A stretch of 64,000 nt of DNA from Porodaedalea pini. Its lineage: Eukaryota > Basidiomycota > Agaricomycetes > Hymenochaetales > Hymenochaetaceae. Position numbers and translations under genes: made by a program. The DNA is taken from assembly GCA_002794775.1 (NCBI GenBank), contig NBAY01000037.1:186001-250000 (forward strand). The letters are read 5' to 3'. The number at the start of each line of letters is the position of its first letter. Positions within the stretch are counted from its first letter, which is position 1. Below are positions 22,936-36,500 of the stretch, in pieces. The notes under the pieces were generated by a model. That model was not told the DNA's origin, did not search any database, and saw nothing but the letters and a program-made list of their open reading frames with translations.

Positions 22936-25433
22936 TTATACACTTCCTGTCTCAGATCTTCCCTCAGCATTCTCGGTCAAGAACTTCTCAAAGAGCCGCA
23001 ATGCCTGCGCAGGCTGGCTCTCTGCCGGCTCGTCCTCCCACTCCCATTTATGAATCTCCATGATCGCATCCGCAAGCCGGTGCAGTCGTGCGAGCTCCGG
23101 GTCCGGGTCCCTATTTGTATCCATGGCATCATGATCCCCCTCGACCTTCCTCTCGTCACGATCAGCCGATTCGCTAACAGAGGTGTTCCATGCATGGTTG
23201 AGCTCGTACATCATGCCGTTGAGCCGCGAGCTGCGTACGACGCGCTGCGCAATCGGCACGCGCACAGCGTCATATGCGCGCAATGCGGTTGGGAGAGTAC
23301 TGCGCGTGGTGCGCGGATGCGCAAGGAGGGCAGCGAGGACGTGGGCGTCCTATTACAGCAGTCGGAGTTGTGAGAAATTTCGAGTGCGGATGGTGAATGA
23401 CAGCTTAGACCACGAATAACTCGGATGAAGCTACGATACGAACCTCGATGGCCTGACCACCTCCCGCGCCTTGATGCGGCGTCATCGCATGTGCCTGTGA
23501 GTCACATTTAGGGAACGATGGTACGGTCCATTATTTGACTAAGGTAGCCTGGGCATAACTCACGGCGTCTCCAAGGAGCACGACGCGACCATCTGCGTCA
23601 GAGTAGCAGGGCAGCGGCTTTACGGTATGGATCGCCCACAGGAGTGGCTTTTCCGCGAGCTGTATGTCAGTTTGTGTCAGTCAAAGAGTTTTAAAATACG
23701 ATGGAAGCCCAGCGAGAATTATGATAAAAGGGACGAAAGGGAAGAAGCAAATATCCAGATTATGAGAACATACCTCAAGCAGTGCCAGCACTTCATCCTC
23801 CCATCCCTTGAATTTTTCGAGCAGCTCCTCACGCGGGGCGGGACGAACCCACGTCTCACCCGGCGGCAAGCGCGTATTCTCTCGCGCCGGGTCGGAGGTG
23901 AAGGCAACAAGGTTTACCATCGGTGTTGAAGTCGCGTTTGCAGATGCCTCGGATTGAGCGCCTGCGCTGCCAGCGGCAGAAAGCGGGAAGGCGAGTACGT
24001 GTTGGTTTCGTCCGAAGTACTGAGCACAATCCACGATGGTTAGCTGCGAGAAGTAAAGGAACAAACGAAAGGCATACAACGATGGGTCCACGCCCTGCAC
24101 GGTGCCCCGGAAAGCGTGCCTCAAGAGCAGCAAGCGGGATGAGGTTCCGGTACACAACGGTCCCACTCCACACCGGTTCGGTCAAATCAGACAGTGCGTC
24201 TAGTTGTTGTTTTCCTAGGCCGGATTGTTCAGGTCCGTCAGTCTGAAATGATTTGGGTGTGGACCTCGTTTCTCTGCTGTCCTCGGTGGTAACCGTGACA
24301 TTGCCCTTGTTCGGACTTGTAGAAGAAGGGGTTTCGGCTTCGAGCTTGAGCGATCCACTGACAAAGAGCCGCTGGACAACTTCGCGCCGTACCACGCTCC
24401 GTATACCATCTGCTCCGACCAATATGTCGGCGCGTACTGTGGAGCCGTCTGCGAACTTGAGGATTATATCCGAAGACGGGCTTTAGAGTGTCCGAGTCGT
24501 GGGAGGAACATATACTCAGAACTAAACAACAGATAGAAGTCAAAAGGAAAGTACGTACTCCTTCTCGTCAGCATATCCATACCCAGTAAGCCGCTTTCCG
24601 AAGTGAGGCTGTGCGGGAGGGATGGCGTGCCGTGCGAGTGCATGCTGGAAGTCAGCGCGGTGGAGCGTCAGAACGCCAACTATGGGTACAAATAATGTGA
24701 GCGTTGCAAAGTAAGCGATCGCAGTAGGCGAGTGAATATAATGAATCAAGAGCAGCGAGTTAAAGCGTGCTGACAGATGATGAAAGAGGGAGAAATACAT
24801 ACAAGGGACTTCCATAGTGTAGAAGGAACGACCCTCGAATGCGCGATCACCTCGACGAAATTCGAATGCCTTGCCTAATCTCCCGAAAAAAAATAGTTAA
24901 GAATGTGCTCTAACTCCATAGTCCAGAAAGTATTAGAGCCAAAAGGAAACAAGGGGACTCACGCAAGCCCTCGCTCATGTCTCTTCCAGCCGGAGCGATA
25001 CGCTCCAGGTCGTCCGCGAGGCCAGCGGATGAGAGAATGCGCCACGTGCGCAGCCAGACGCCGACACCTGCGCCTAGTTCAGTCAAGGAGGGCGCGGCCT
25101 CATAAATGGACACTTCGAGCTCCAGGCTGGAATCTAAGCTGGCCGAAAAGGTTGCGAGGAAAGTTGCTAGTGCAAGACCACCAATACCACCACCTCTGGA
25201 AAGAACAAAGGTTAGCTTGTGATTAGGAGGTAAGGAAAAGGAACTCACGCAATTGCGATGCGCAGTCGCGGACGGCGAGACAGACTGTCCGTCTGAACTT
25301 CATCCGGCATAGCGGCAGTCATGTCGCTTAAATGCACCGACTGATCTTGATCGTTCTCTTGCTCGACCTTCGCGACTTCTTCAGGCTGTTTTGCGCTTGA
25401 CTGAATAACATCCGTGTCTCGTCCCTCCTTCAT
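22936..25433 (-). CDS. FAD-dependent monooxygenase, salicylate-hydroxylase-like
   Basis: Single-component flavoprotein aromatic hydroxylase (PF01494-type), using FAD and NAD(P)H to hydroxylate a phenolic substrate, sometimes with decarboxylation. Many short introns, roughly 550 aa. After a 55-residue acidic leader (start ATG at 25433), RIAIAGGGIGGLALATFLA is the Rossmann GxGxxG. It is followed by the Glu-like end of beta-2 in VSIYEAAPSL and GAGVGVWLRTWRIL. Then come VLTLHRADFQHALA, the DG motif in RADILVGADGIRSVVR, and the second FAD motif GRVVLLGDAAHAMTPHQGAG continuing GGQAIEDAHVLA. The whole set is in the order expected of the family. A Ser/Thr-rich insertion lies between the DG and GD motifs (about 24250-24330), longer than usual. 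It is 5 kb from the PKS and could act on its product, but there is no direct evidence. Confidence 0.85.
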
Positions 25434-25979
25434 CGCACTGGTCAGCTCGTCTTTTTCTTTTTTTTGATGGCCACGTTCGAGTCTGTCACTATATGTTCTC
25501 GATGCGACTGCGCAGCTAAAGGACGCGTCGAATGTCTGTGAGTATCACCAACGTCGTCTTTCGTGTCCGAGTCACCGCCAGACCCGTCGACACTCGCTAT
25601 CGCACTACGTGAAGCGAGCTGTCAAATGTTTTCGGGTTACTGGAACGCGTCGTCGTTGCGCTTTATATCGCCGATGACGATAAGGATGTGGTGCAAAACC
25701 GGGGAGCCATCGGGCTGGCTGCGTGGACGCATGGGTCACAGACCAGGGACTCAAGCACTTCGGCGGCGGAAGTAAATGCCGCTCAAGCCGACGCGTTTAC
25801 ATACAGTTTACATAACTCCGATAACACTGAACATCGGCATACTGTGGCAGTGAAAAGAAGTCGAAAAATCCATATATGATATAACATATGTAGATGCATA
25901 TTTCGTACATAGCCATAGGCAACATTCTATTGCTTCCTCGTTCATACAAGATAAGGACTTCATTGAATCAGACTAGTTT
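25434..25979. other. Intergenic region
   Basis: Monooxygenase promoter side plus the 3' flank of the next minus-strand gene. Nothing else recognised. Confidence 0.5.
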
Positions 25980-26857
25980 TTAGTACTCCGATGGATCGGT
26001 CTCTCCGAGTCCGCTCGCACTAGCATTTTCATGATCTCCGGCCCGACTCGTTGTGCAGTTGTACTTATAGCCCCCCGAAGGGCGCGGGCAAGGCGTGCCG
26101 TTATGTGCATAAGGACCCAGTGGTCCACCCTGCAATTGAGATTGAGATCCATCTGCTGAGGTGTCGGCCTCGGAGGCGCCCTCATCCGAGGGCCCGTAGA
26201 CATATTCGCGGTGACGTTTAGGGTCGACTAAGAGTTGAGACTGGTGCGTCTTGGCATATTGAGGAAAAGAGCGAGAATTACTAGCTCCGGATCTTTGCGA
26301 AAGGGAAGGGGAGCTAGAGCAAGGAGCGAAGGGATTCGCGCGGGCAACGCCCTCGCGCCATTGATCGATGCGTGATCCTGGTGGAATATTGGGTGTAGAC
26401 GGATTAGCAGCCACAGTACTGTATACTGATGAAGAAGTCTTCGTAGGAACGGAAGGACGCTGGAGAATCGCAACACGTCCTCCGCTCCTCTTCTCTCCGT
26501 TTGTGATCTGTCTGTATCTTGAGCTCGCGTGCCATGTGCCTTCCTGAGTGCGAGTAGGAGTCCGGGAGCTCGCACGAGCTACTCCAGAAGCCGTCGAATC
26601 CGGAGGTACGCGCATCCCATGGTACTTGCTGGGGCGAGCCTCGGGACCGCAATGAGGCAGGGAGACCGGAGTTTCAGCGGCGGAGCGCGAGGAAAATGTG
26701 TGGTATTCAACTGTCCTACTCTCGGGATCTGCAGCATAGAATAGTCAGTCACACGATTATAAAGAAGAGAAAGAGATGTACGATTGGCCACTAGAGTCCT
26801 GGTCTGAGCCGTCGATGGGCTATGTACGTTCGTTCGAGGCCGGCGGGAATCATTCAT
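25980..26857 (-). CDS. Uncharacterised Ser/Arg-rich protein
   Basis: Two exons (26857-26782 and 26728-25980) with a GTACAT..CTGCAG intron close in frame to 274 aa. I do not recognise it. Composition is low in hydrophobic residues and rich in Ser, Pro, Arg and Gly throughout (for example RASSRTPTRTQEGTW, FAPCSSSPSLSQRSG), suggesting disorder. There is no signal peptide, membrane segment or zinc motif. A start further upstream through another intron cannot be excluded. It lies between the monooxygenase and another unknown on the same strand. Confidence 0.55.
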
Positions 26858-27369
26858 ATTGAAGTTGAAAAACGGCAGTGAGATGCGGGTTTTATGATAT
26901 CTTTTTGAGATAGTCTTCAACACTGGTACAGTCGAGGGCTCGCCGTGTACCTTTATAAGTCTGCAAAATAGGTCTAGGCCACACAAGCAGGCCACTGGCT
27001 AAAGCAGTTGATCTCAAAAACAATTGCTTTGGTCCTCTGGCCCAAGCTTAATTATCTCCCGGCCACATGTCTCAGATTGTCGAAGTCCTAGTTTGTCGAG
27101 GCTGCTTTATGAAGGAATGTTCTCTGCGGTTCACTGTGTGAGTTTGCATAGATACATACATCCTCCTTGAGAATGACAATGTCGCAGAGGTAAACATAAA
27201 ACAACCGAGACTACCGGTGGTCTAAGAAGGTCCCTAACTTGTAAATGCATTCCCACAAATCCAGCTCTGGCTTTAGAGTTCGACTTAGATTTTTTTGAAG
27301 CTCGGTCATGTTCTAATAAGGCACTACAGATATGATCTACAGTTTACGGCAATTCACCCTCATTTCGAA
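26858..27369. other. Intergenic region
   Basis: No gene or repeat recognised; spacer between two minus-strand genes. Confidence 0.5.
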
Positions 27370-28396
27370 TCAGTCTTCAGGGATTACAGCTTGTTGAACG
27401 TCGTCCGTCTGGACTGCAGAGTTTACTAGTTTCTTCTTACAACGCCGTCCATTCCGATCGCTGCGCGGCTTTCTACAATGTGAGCACTCTGGTCCGTGTG
27501 GCAAGGACATGTCTAATCTCTTCTCCCGCTTTTTCTGATGATCACAATTTGCGTTTGTTTTCTCTAGTGTAGATGTTCCTTGTTTCGGAAGACGAGAGCC
27601 CGTTTCTACCGCTTTCAAGAATTCTTCATCAAGTGCTACGGGTTGCGCCAATGTAGGATATTCTTCTTCGACGTTCTCTTCTCCCTCACCCATGCTTGGA
27701 CCGCCAACTTCAGTTTTGTCTGGGTGGGTCGGCTCAAACGTGTTCAGCAGCGGTGGTTCTAGTTCTGGAGTAGCTTTCGTTCGGCCAGCACTTGCTAAGA
27801 GCTTTCTCTCCTCGTTAAATACGTCTAGCGCATCTCTGAAAGCTTTCGTCCATCCCTTTTCAGAAGCGGTTTGTTTGATTTGTTCAAGTACTTGAGAGAG
27901 AAACTCCCTCGCATTATCGAGCTGGGCGTTCCACCAGTCCTTGTCCTCGGCGGCGAAAGCTCCGTCACTCGCAGTCTTCTGTGCCATTGCATCCAGGAGC
28001 TCCGCGCATGTGAGGTTCTTCAGCCCAGACAAGGAGGATATGTCGAGTTCATCTGCTGGCTGGCGAGGGCCAAAGTATTCTTCAAGCTGCTTTGTGATTT
28101 TCATCTCTTCTTCTGGCTCCATTTTATCTACGAGCTCGAAGTTCCAAGCCGTGTTCTCGTAGCTTTTCAGCTCATAGTAGCCTTTGTCGATAACTTGGAG
28201 GATAATGTGATGGTTTCGTTTATTAGAGGTCCATTTACCTGTTGATTGCACAAAACAAGTATGAGCCCTAAAAGAGCTGACTGGTAAATGTAGAGTACGT
28301 ACTGACACTCATCAGGTATTCCTCGGTAGCGACTCTCTTTCCGCCCGTAGAGATAGCAGGGACGTTATTGACTAGCGGGTTTGAGTAATCGATCAT
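27370..28396 (-). CDS. Uncharacterised acidic protein with basic CxxC tail
   Basis: Two exons (28396-28309 and 28238-27370) give 318 aa starting MIDYSNPLVNNVPAIS. I do not recognise the family. A central region looks helical (DKDWWNAQLDNAREFLSQVL, KAFRDALDVFNEERKLLA). It is followed by a Pro/Glu-rich acidic linker and a basic C terminus with ECSHCRKPRSDRNGRRCKKK, which could be a small metal or nucleic-acid binding patch. A Leu-rich segment (SLSGLKNLTCAELLDAMAQK) precedes the helical part. No signal peptide. The start is inferred from the intron joint: ATG-A plus GT-AAA-TGG keeps the frame. Confidence 0.6.
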
Positions 28397-30513
28397 CGAT
28401 GGCTAATGTCCTTTCCAAGGTTGGATGAGAAAGGTCTAGTGAGATGCAGGGGGTGGGGCCCCTCGTGAAAGCGCTTTCTAGACTTTCTATAGCAAGTTTG
28501 GGCCTGCTCATCTCAGTCTACCGTTTGCAAGCGAATGGAGTCTATTGAGATACGGATGTATGGACTTGTCGGAGTCAATCCCGATGATGGCGATTTGAGC
28601 ACCGTACGCGTTTGGTTTGCGAAGCAAGTTTGAAGTCGAAGAGATAGCGTCCGCGTTTGAAAGGAGTCCCTGCAATGATCTGTTTTGCTAACGAGTTGTG
28701 CTTTCCTCAATTAGAAACACTGGAGTTTTGCGGCGGAGGATTGGACACCTCGGGGATTGCGTGAAGCGTTTGCAAGCGGCAAACCCCTCGACGTATGCAA
28801 AGCAGCTAATACGTAACTTCGGGCTTTGGGATCCATCGCTGACAACCCACAGCCGCGTCAGATCAGGGTACATGCAGTCTCATTGGCAGCAGAGTACGAG
28901 GCTGAGTAACGTTACTCAGTTCCTTACTTACCAGAAGTCAGTACGATTGGTAAAGGCGCGACCGCGGACGGCGTGCCCAGAGGGGAATAGAAGACTGCAC
29001 TAGTGGAGCGTTCGCGGCAGTACTGGTCCGAGAATCGGAGCGGACACCAAGCAGCGGTATCTTGTGCTCAGGAGTCGGAAGACTTGCGATTAGTGGCCAT
29101 GGCCTTGATTGGGTATGAGTCCCTCTAGACCATGTCGGTTCGATCGAGAGCTCTATCGGGTGGAGCTCATGCCCGTGCCTTCGGAAGTTTCACTAGTGAA
29201 CTTTATGGTGAACGTTGAGCGGCTGAAATCCGATCTGAGGTGCAAGGCAGGTCCGTACCTGCACGGGGCAAGCTAATGAGTGTAAAAGTATTTCCTTCAA
29301 GCTATCTCTTTCCCCTTTCGAATTTTCGAACAAGACGGCGGATAGGGTGAGACTTAGATAAATCTAGAATTTTGGCTTTGAAATTGCAATTGCATCCTGG
29401 TATTTCCGTATATATTCGGGAATGTCGCATGAAACAGTCCGGAGATAAAATCAGAGTGAGATTATGCTTATTCCTACGTAAGTACTCACCGTGATGGAGA
29501 GCGCGGAAAAAAGGATAATCATATGTACTTGATAGGGCTAGCCTCGGAATCCGTGGATAGGAGTACGACGTCAACGGAAGACTTTGAGTCTGGCTCTGCC
29601 AGACGTATTGCATACGTCTCTCTGTACGTTGCACTCGATGTATCTCTGTCTCTACAGTTCAGATTTGCTCAATCAATCAATTAGATGCACTGGGCGCAAC
29701 GAGTGAGAATAAAGTTTGAGATCGACGTTGATTGCTCGCATCGGCTCAGGATCGCGAACACGTTTGCGAAGCTTGAGAGATTGAGGCTTTGAGGTCTAGT
29801 GAACGCGTGTTTGTCTCGTGGGCGACTAAGCCTGGAGTGAGTGTGTTCCTTAGATCATGAAGAGTGCGTGTCACGCTAAGTTGAATGAATAGAGATCTTA
29901 TGTTTTCTTCAAAACAAAGGAAGGACGTACTTGAAAGTTTTCTCCCACAGTCTGAGCTCATCTGATGCTATTTTCTGCGGATAGATGGCGGCAGGAGGAA
30001 GAGACACTCAGTCAGTTGATTAGGAACACTGAAATTTAAAGTTCCGACTACCGATTAAGTGTGTGGTAGTTACATAATATTCCGGTTTGGTAGGTAGGTC
30101 CCGCGACCAACCAAACCTCCTCCGAAGTCCGAGCACAACACCAACATCAAGATTCATGTTATCATAACTCCTTGGACCATTTCTTTCTAGAAGAAACTCG
30201 ACGTACAATATGAACGGCGACTTGTGTGTCGGATGCAGGGCCGTGAAGACACGAGGGATAGCTATCGAGCAGGCAAGGAAACATCAAGTAAATCCGCGAC
30301 TGATGACTACAACCTATGGTATATACGGGCAGCCAGTCTCGTTCCAAACGACTTGCTCTCTCCCTCTCCCCATATTCTCTGCCCTGCCGCCATCGCGCCT
30401 CCCGTCCCGCGAACATCCCCCAACGCCGCCGCCGCCGCCGTTGACACGCGTTCTCCAACTCTCACTGACCTCTACCACCACTCCCTATCCTGCTATCCGT
30501 GTCAGTAACTGCA
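28397..30513. other. 2.1-kb intergenic region upstream of the PKS
   Basis: I see no supported gene, RNA or repeat other than a GCC-triplet run at about 30422-30440 just before the PKS. This is the longest non-transposon gap next to the PKS and should hold its promoter. Confidence 0.5.
30422..30440. repeat. GCC triplet microsatellite
   Basis: Six GCC units in the PKS 5' leader, about 75-90 nt before the ATG. Confidence 0.7.
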
Positions 30514-33500
30514 ATGCGTGTCCTGCTCTTTGATGGCCAAGGCTCCACTCCATCCCCCTCTGCCACTGTGCATCACCCGTGTTCCCCCCTTGCCGCGCTC
30601 TTCTCTCGCCAGGCCCATGCCGCACTCGCAGTGCGTGTCGCTGCGTTCACGCCGGCCACTCGAGATGCTCTGGACACCTGTGCCACCCGGGGCTTGCTCA
30701 GGCAACTGAGTGACGGCAGCATCGTTCTTCCGACCTCGGATGCGATGCTTCTCCGCCACCCAATCATTGCGCTCCCAAGCTTGTACGTCGAGCAGGTTGT
30801 TCGTCTGCTTGAGGTATTGGAGACAAAGGGATTGGTGACCGAAAGCGCCTCAACAGAGGTTATTGGTTACTCGTCTGGTATTCTCCCCGCGCTTCTTGTC
30901 GCAACCTCGTTCCCTCCTCCGTCGACAACTTCCCCAGCCCTCTCAGCGTCCTCCCAGCTCACAATTCTGCGTAACGCACTTGCACTGTTTGAGGTGGCCG
31001 TTTCAATTGGGATTGAGACTCAGGTTTCGAAAGAAGCTATGCTCAGTGCGGGTGGAATCACACTTGACGACCCGGCGCGTGAGCGCGAATGGTCCGCGGT
31101 CATCTTCGGTGAGAAGCGGGACGTGTTGGAGGCGAAGCTCATCGCATGGAATGCGCATCATGAGGTTAGTGGAATCCCGTAAAGTTTTTTTTTTGTTTGC
31201 ATACTTTCGATCCTTTTTATCCTCTCTTGTTTTTTGGTTATTCGCGAAGTTTATCCATTATCTTCATCTCGTCGATCTTGCATTCAGTGCGCTGATCTAT
31301 TTGTGGCGGTGTCGTATTTTTTCATGCGTCGGAAGCTTTATCACGTGACCACTTTACTGTTCACGTCGCTCTCCCTTGTCACGTTCTTGTCACTCGAACA
31401 GGGCATAAAACTGACTGAATTCGTACTGCAAATTCTAGGATACCATTTTCTGGGTGCATCTCACTGCTCAGACTACTGCGACATGCCACACCGTCTCCGG
31501 ACTACCCTCTGTCCTCCGTGATTTCCTCGGCTGCGGGCTTTTCCCTTCCTCCCATCCCTTCTTACATTCCGCTCCAGCAAGTCATAACTCACCTGCATCT
31601 TCCTCATCGTCGCTCTCCTCCGACGATTCAAGCACAACTGAACCTAACTCTCTTTCACGCAAGTCATCGGCATCGAGTTTCTCTACATCCGTAATATCAC
31701 CTTGCCCATCTCCGTCGCCAAGATCGATCGACCTTCAGGCGCCCAACCATACTCTACCTCTCCTCAGCAGCCTCACCACTTCTTCTACTCGTATTTCCTC
31801 ATCCCCTGCGCCTGTCTCCGCGAACAAGCCGCTCGGCATCTACACCCTCTTCCATGCCGATATTGTGCATTTGCACGCCGCGCGCGACCGCGTTCTCGCC
31901 AGTCTCTTCCCTTCTTCGCAAACCGACGAAAGCGCACTCTCGCAGAACGCCCCAGACACGCCCACTTATCTTAAATTTCACCTTAATGGACCCGGAATCA
32001 TCGACACTAACAAAGTAGAAGAAGAGACCCGCATTGCGCTTAGCGCCTTACGCCTTGCGTCAGGCTACACACTTTACGATATGTGCACTGGATGCGCGCT
32101 ACCTACTGAACTGGCAGGCAAGCGACTCGTTGAGCGTGTATTGGACTCTATCCTTCTCGATCGTATCGAGTTTGCTAGCATGATCGAGAGGCTTGCAGTA
32201 AGCGCAGATTGCGAGGTGGAAATAGAGATTGCGAACTTTGGCCCTGGGGCTGGCCTTGCTCGTGCAGCGATGCGCACTTTGAAGGAGCACGCCCCTGGCG
32301 CCGTCGTGGTCAGCGATCTTTCTTTTTCTTCAGGCATTATGAATTCTGCGAAGGAGACACCTACCACTGCGAACATCGACAGCCAGGAGCCAATTGCGAT
32401 TGTTGGTATGGCAGTCAACCTTCCTGGTGCGCGCGACGCTAGCGAGCTGTGGCGCGTGCTGGAGCATGGGATCAACACCGTTGAAGAGGTACATTTCAAT
32501 TAATCTTTCGTCGTGCATGCTATTAAAGTATCCATTTGCAGATACCCCAAACGCGTTTCTCTATTTCTCCTTATACCGATGCGAACCCTGATGCGAACCC
32601 ATGCAGAAAATTAAAGACGCGCTTTGGAAACTTCCTTCCGGACGGTCTTCACGCAAGTTTCGACAATGCGTTCTTCCGCATTAGCCCTCGCGAAGCACGG
32701 AATCTCGACCCTCAAATGCGCGTAGTCATGCGTGTTGGATTACAGGCTGTAGAGGCCGCTGGACTCGTCATACAGGAGTCTGCGGATAACAACGAGAAGC
32801 TCGAAGAAGGCGTTGTTCGGAGCGATGATGTTGCATGCTTCGTCGGAGTTGCGACGAACGACTATGTCCATAACCTCCGAAATGAGGTCGGTGTACACTA
32901 CGCAACTGGTAAGTAACTATATTAAGTTTGACTGCGAATCGTCTAATTCTATCTCCAGGCACTCTTCCCGCCTTCATCGCTGGGCGCCTTGCATACGCTT
33001 TGCACGTCTCAGGTCCCTCAGTAGTGCTTGACACGGCTTGTTCGTCTTCTCTAGTAGCTATTCACCAGGCATGCCGAGCATTGCTCGCAGGCGATTGCAA
33101 AGCAGCGCTCGCTGGTGGTGTAAACGTCATCTCTAGCCCGGACGTGAGTACCTATTATAGTCGTCTGTTTTGGATTGATTTAAGAAATAAGCATTTTTTA
33201 GGCGTACCTTGGTCTTGACCGTGCCCATTTCCTCAGTCCATCTGGCAACTGCAAACCTTGGGACGCGACCGCGGACGGCTATTGCCGCGCAGAAGGCAGT
33301 GGAATGTTTGTGCTCAAACGACTCTCGGATGCACTCGCGTCTTCTGATAACATACTCGGCGTCATCCGCGGGACCGAAGTCAACCAGTCTTCTGCGGCTG
33401 TGTCGATCACGCGTCCCCATGGTCCAACGCAGGCCTCTCTTTTCCGTACGCTTCTGGACAAGTCAGGTGTGCGTGCCGAAGAGGTCGGCCTAGTCGAGGC

Positions 33501-36500
33501 ACACGGAACGGGAACGCAAGCGGGCGATCCGGAGGAACTCAAGAGTCTGCGTGATGTTCTTTCTCCGAATGCTGGATTAGGACGCAATGCAGCAAATACG
33601 CTGACTGTGACGAGTGTGAAGGGAAACATCGGGCATGCAGAGGCGGCGTCTGGCGCGGCGTCTCTTGCGAAGGTTCTTCTCATGCTCCGCCATCGCTCTA
33701 TCCCGACTCAAGTTGGCCTGGTCACGCTCAACCCGAAGATCGAGCGTCTTGAGAAGGACTTCACGAGTATCAACACAAGTGGCACATGTATCGAGTGGGC
33801 GCCAAACTCTGCTGGTCGGCGGATTGCTCTCGTGAACAATTTCGGCGCAGCCGGAAGTAATGCGGCGATGCTTGTGGAAGAGGCACCCGTCCGCACCTCG
33901 GCGTCGTCGCTGAGTAAATGCGAGAAGGGCTCTTCTGACCATGTGATCATCGGTCTGTCGGCTGAATCGGAGGATGCACTCTTGCGCCTCCGCGATGCTT
34001 ACATTGCGTCTGCAACTGACTCGTCTCTGGTCGACTTTGCATACACCGCGACGGCACGCCGCAAGCTTCGTCCTTGGCGCATGGCAGCTGCGGCTGGCTC
34101 TGCTACAGGTCTTGCAAAGGCTCTTTCGGAGGCACACCCCACTCGGATCTCTAGCGAGAAGAAGATTGTATTCGTTTTCTCTGGACAGGGCGGACAGCAC
34201 CTCGGAATGGGTCGCCAGCTGTACAACATCTCACGATCCTTCCGTATCATTATCGATACTTGTCATGAGAAGCTCGTTGGCTGGGGATACCCTGGCGTTT
34301 TAGCTATCATCGACGCGGAGGGCAAGTGTGAGTTGGCAAAAGACGATGAGCTTGTCGCTTTCCAGTGCGCAATGTTTGTGCTTGAGTGCGCATTGAGCAG
34401 CCTATGGGAAAGCTGGGGCATTAAGCCGGACGTTGTTGTTGGGCACAGGTGAATAGTTTGTGTCTTTACCTGCAGTATCGTGAATCTGATCTCTTCATTC
34501 TCCCTGTCAGCCTCGGCGAGTATGCATCTCTCGTTGCGGCGCGCGTTGTCTCGCTCGATGATGGGCTTCGCCTTGTCGCTCATCGCGCTCGTCTAATGAC
34601 TCTGAGATGTCAGCACGGCACATCCGGCATGCTGTTGGTTCGTCTGCCTGCACAGGTGGTTTCGGAAACAATTACAAAGCTCGACGGCTGCGAGGCGTTA
34701 TCGATCGCTTGCTACAACGGCCCGAACGACATTGTTGTTGGGGGTCCTCAGGAGCAGCTCACGACTCTCAAGGCACATCTTGAGCTTTCTGGATCGAAGT
34801 GCGTCAACATCAATGTGCCTTTCGCGTACCACACGGCGGCAATGGATCCTATTCTGGATGATTTGTCGGCATTCGCGCGCAAGCTCGACTTTAAGGCACC
34901 CATGATTCCAGTCCTTTCCAACGTTGCAGGGAGGCTCGTGCAGCCTGGCGACGCGACGGTCTTCAACAGCGAGTACTTTGCGAACCATTGTCGTCAAGCC
35001 GTTCGATTTGAAGAAGGTACTTGTGATCTCGTTAACGAATTTGGGATGGTCGGCGCGTTCATCGAGATTGGTCCACAACCGACTACATTGCCGATGTTTG
35101 CTCACCTTGCGCCCACGACTGGTGCGGTCTCGCTACACTCGCTTCACAAGAAGGCGACGGCGCGCACTGCGCTTTGCTCGGCGTTGTCTCGTATGTTTAT
35201 CCTTCGAGACGGCATTGCCTGGGGCAAAGTCTATCGCGATCTGTTCCCGACTGTTGTCTGTATGGAGATCCCTGGATACCCACTTGTCGAGACAGAGTTC
35301 TGGACGCCGTTCGTCGAAGAGGCACTGGCTGCTTCGATGGCTATTCAGCCCGTAGACCCGCTCAGGCGCTTCTCTTTCCTCGATTCATGGACGCAGAAGC
35401 CTTCTTCGAAAGATGGCAATATTTCGGAGTTCGAGACGCCAATTGAGCAGCTGGCTGAGTATATCTCTGGCCACAAGGTCGCTTCGTCGCCTCTCTGTCC
35501 TGCGTCTGTTTACTACGAACTGGCACTGAGCGCAGCGACGTGTACACTCGAGCATGGAGATGAGCTTTTTGCAGATGCATTGACTCTTTCCGAGGTCCAG
35601 TTCACCCTTCCGCTCGTCTACGACCCTACGAAACCCGTCATCATCCGCACGTCTATCAACCTTCATCCCAAGGGAAGCAAGCATGCCGGAACTTTCTCTG
35701 TTAGTTCAGTGTTGGATGGGAGGGAACAGAACATCCACTGCACTGGATTTTTCCAGCGCCGTCAGAAAGACATCATGACGTCCAAGCTACAGCTGCATTT
35801 CGGATCTGTTGAGCGCGGTAAGGCTGCCCTCCTCAGTACTGGAAACGGTGTCTACCGTGAGACGTTGCGCACTCGCACGATCTATGAGCTCATCTTCTCC
35901 CGCGTCGTTCAGTACTCTAAGCTCTACCAGGTGATCAACACTATGGCCCTAGACGAAAGGAACGGCGAGGGCTTCGCGACGTTTCGTCTTTCACCCGAGC
36001 AAGCAAGCAAGAGCTTCGTCGCACAGCCAGTATTCATCGATGCCCTTCTGCATGCTGCGGGTTTCTTGATCAACAGCCGAGCAGCGGGTAGCGAAGCGTT
36101 TATCTGCAATCAGGTTGACTCCTCCAAGATACTCCTCGACCTCGACTATTCGGCGACATTCGAAGTTTACTGCACGACGGTACCTGCTGGCGAAGGCGTG
36201 ATGCTTGCTGATGCGTGGGCCATTCAAACGGGGGAATCGCGAAGGATTGTTGCTCACATGAAGCGCATGCGCTTCTCCCGCGTTCGACTTACCAGCCTCA
36301 GCAGACTCCTCTCCCGAGCAGATGACATTCCAAGCCGTAACTCGTCGCCTGCGCCATTCCTTAGGCCGTCTATCGAGCGATGTGTCTCTCCCGCGACCCC
36401 CGCTAAACTCGGTAGTCCTTTTTGCCCGACGTATCGTACAGTTACGCCATCCTCAGTGAGCGTCTCAACAACCACCCACACCCCTCTAGGCGTATCGTCC

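Noticed and set aside
30499..30513. Upstream in-frame start of the PKS
   Set aside because: The codon at 30499 is GTG; the first ATG, at 30514, directly precedes the conserved [10 protein letters not shown].
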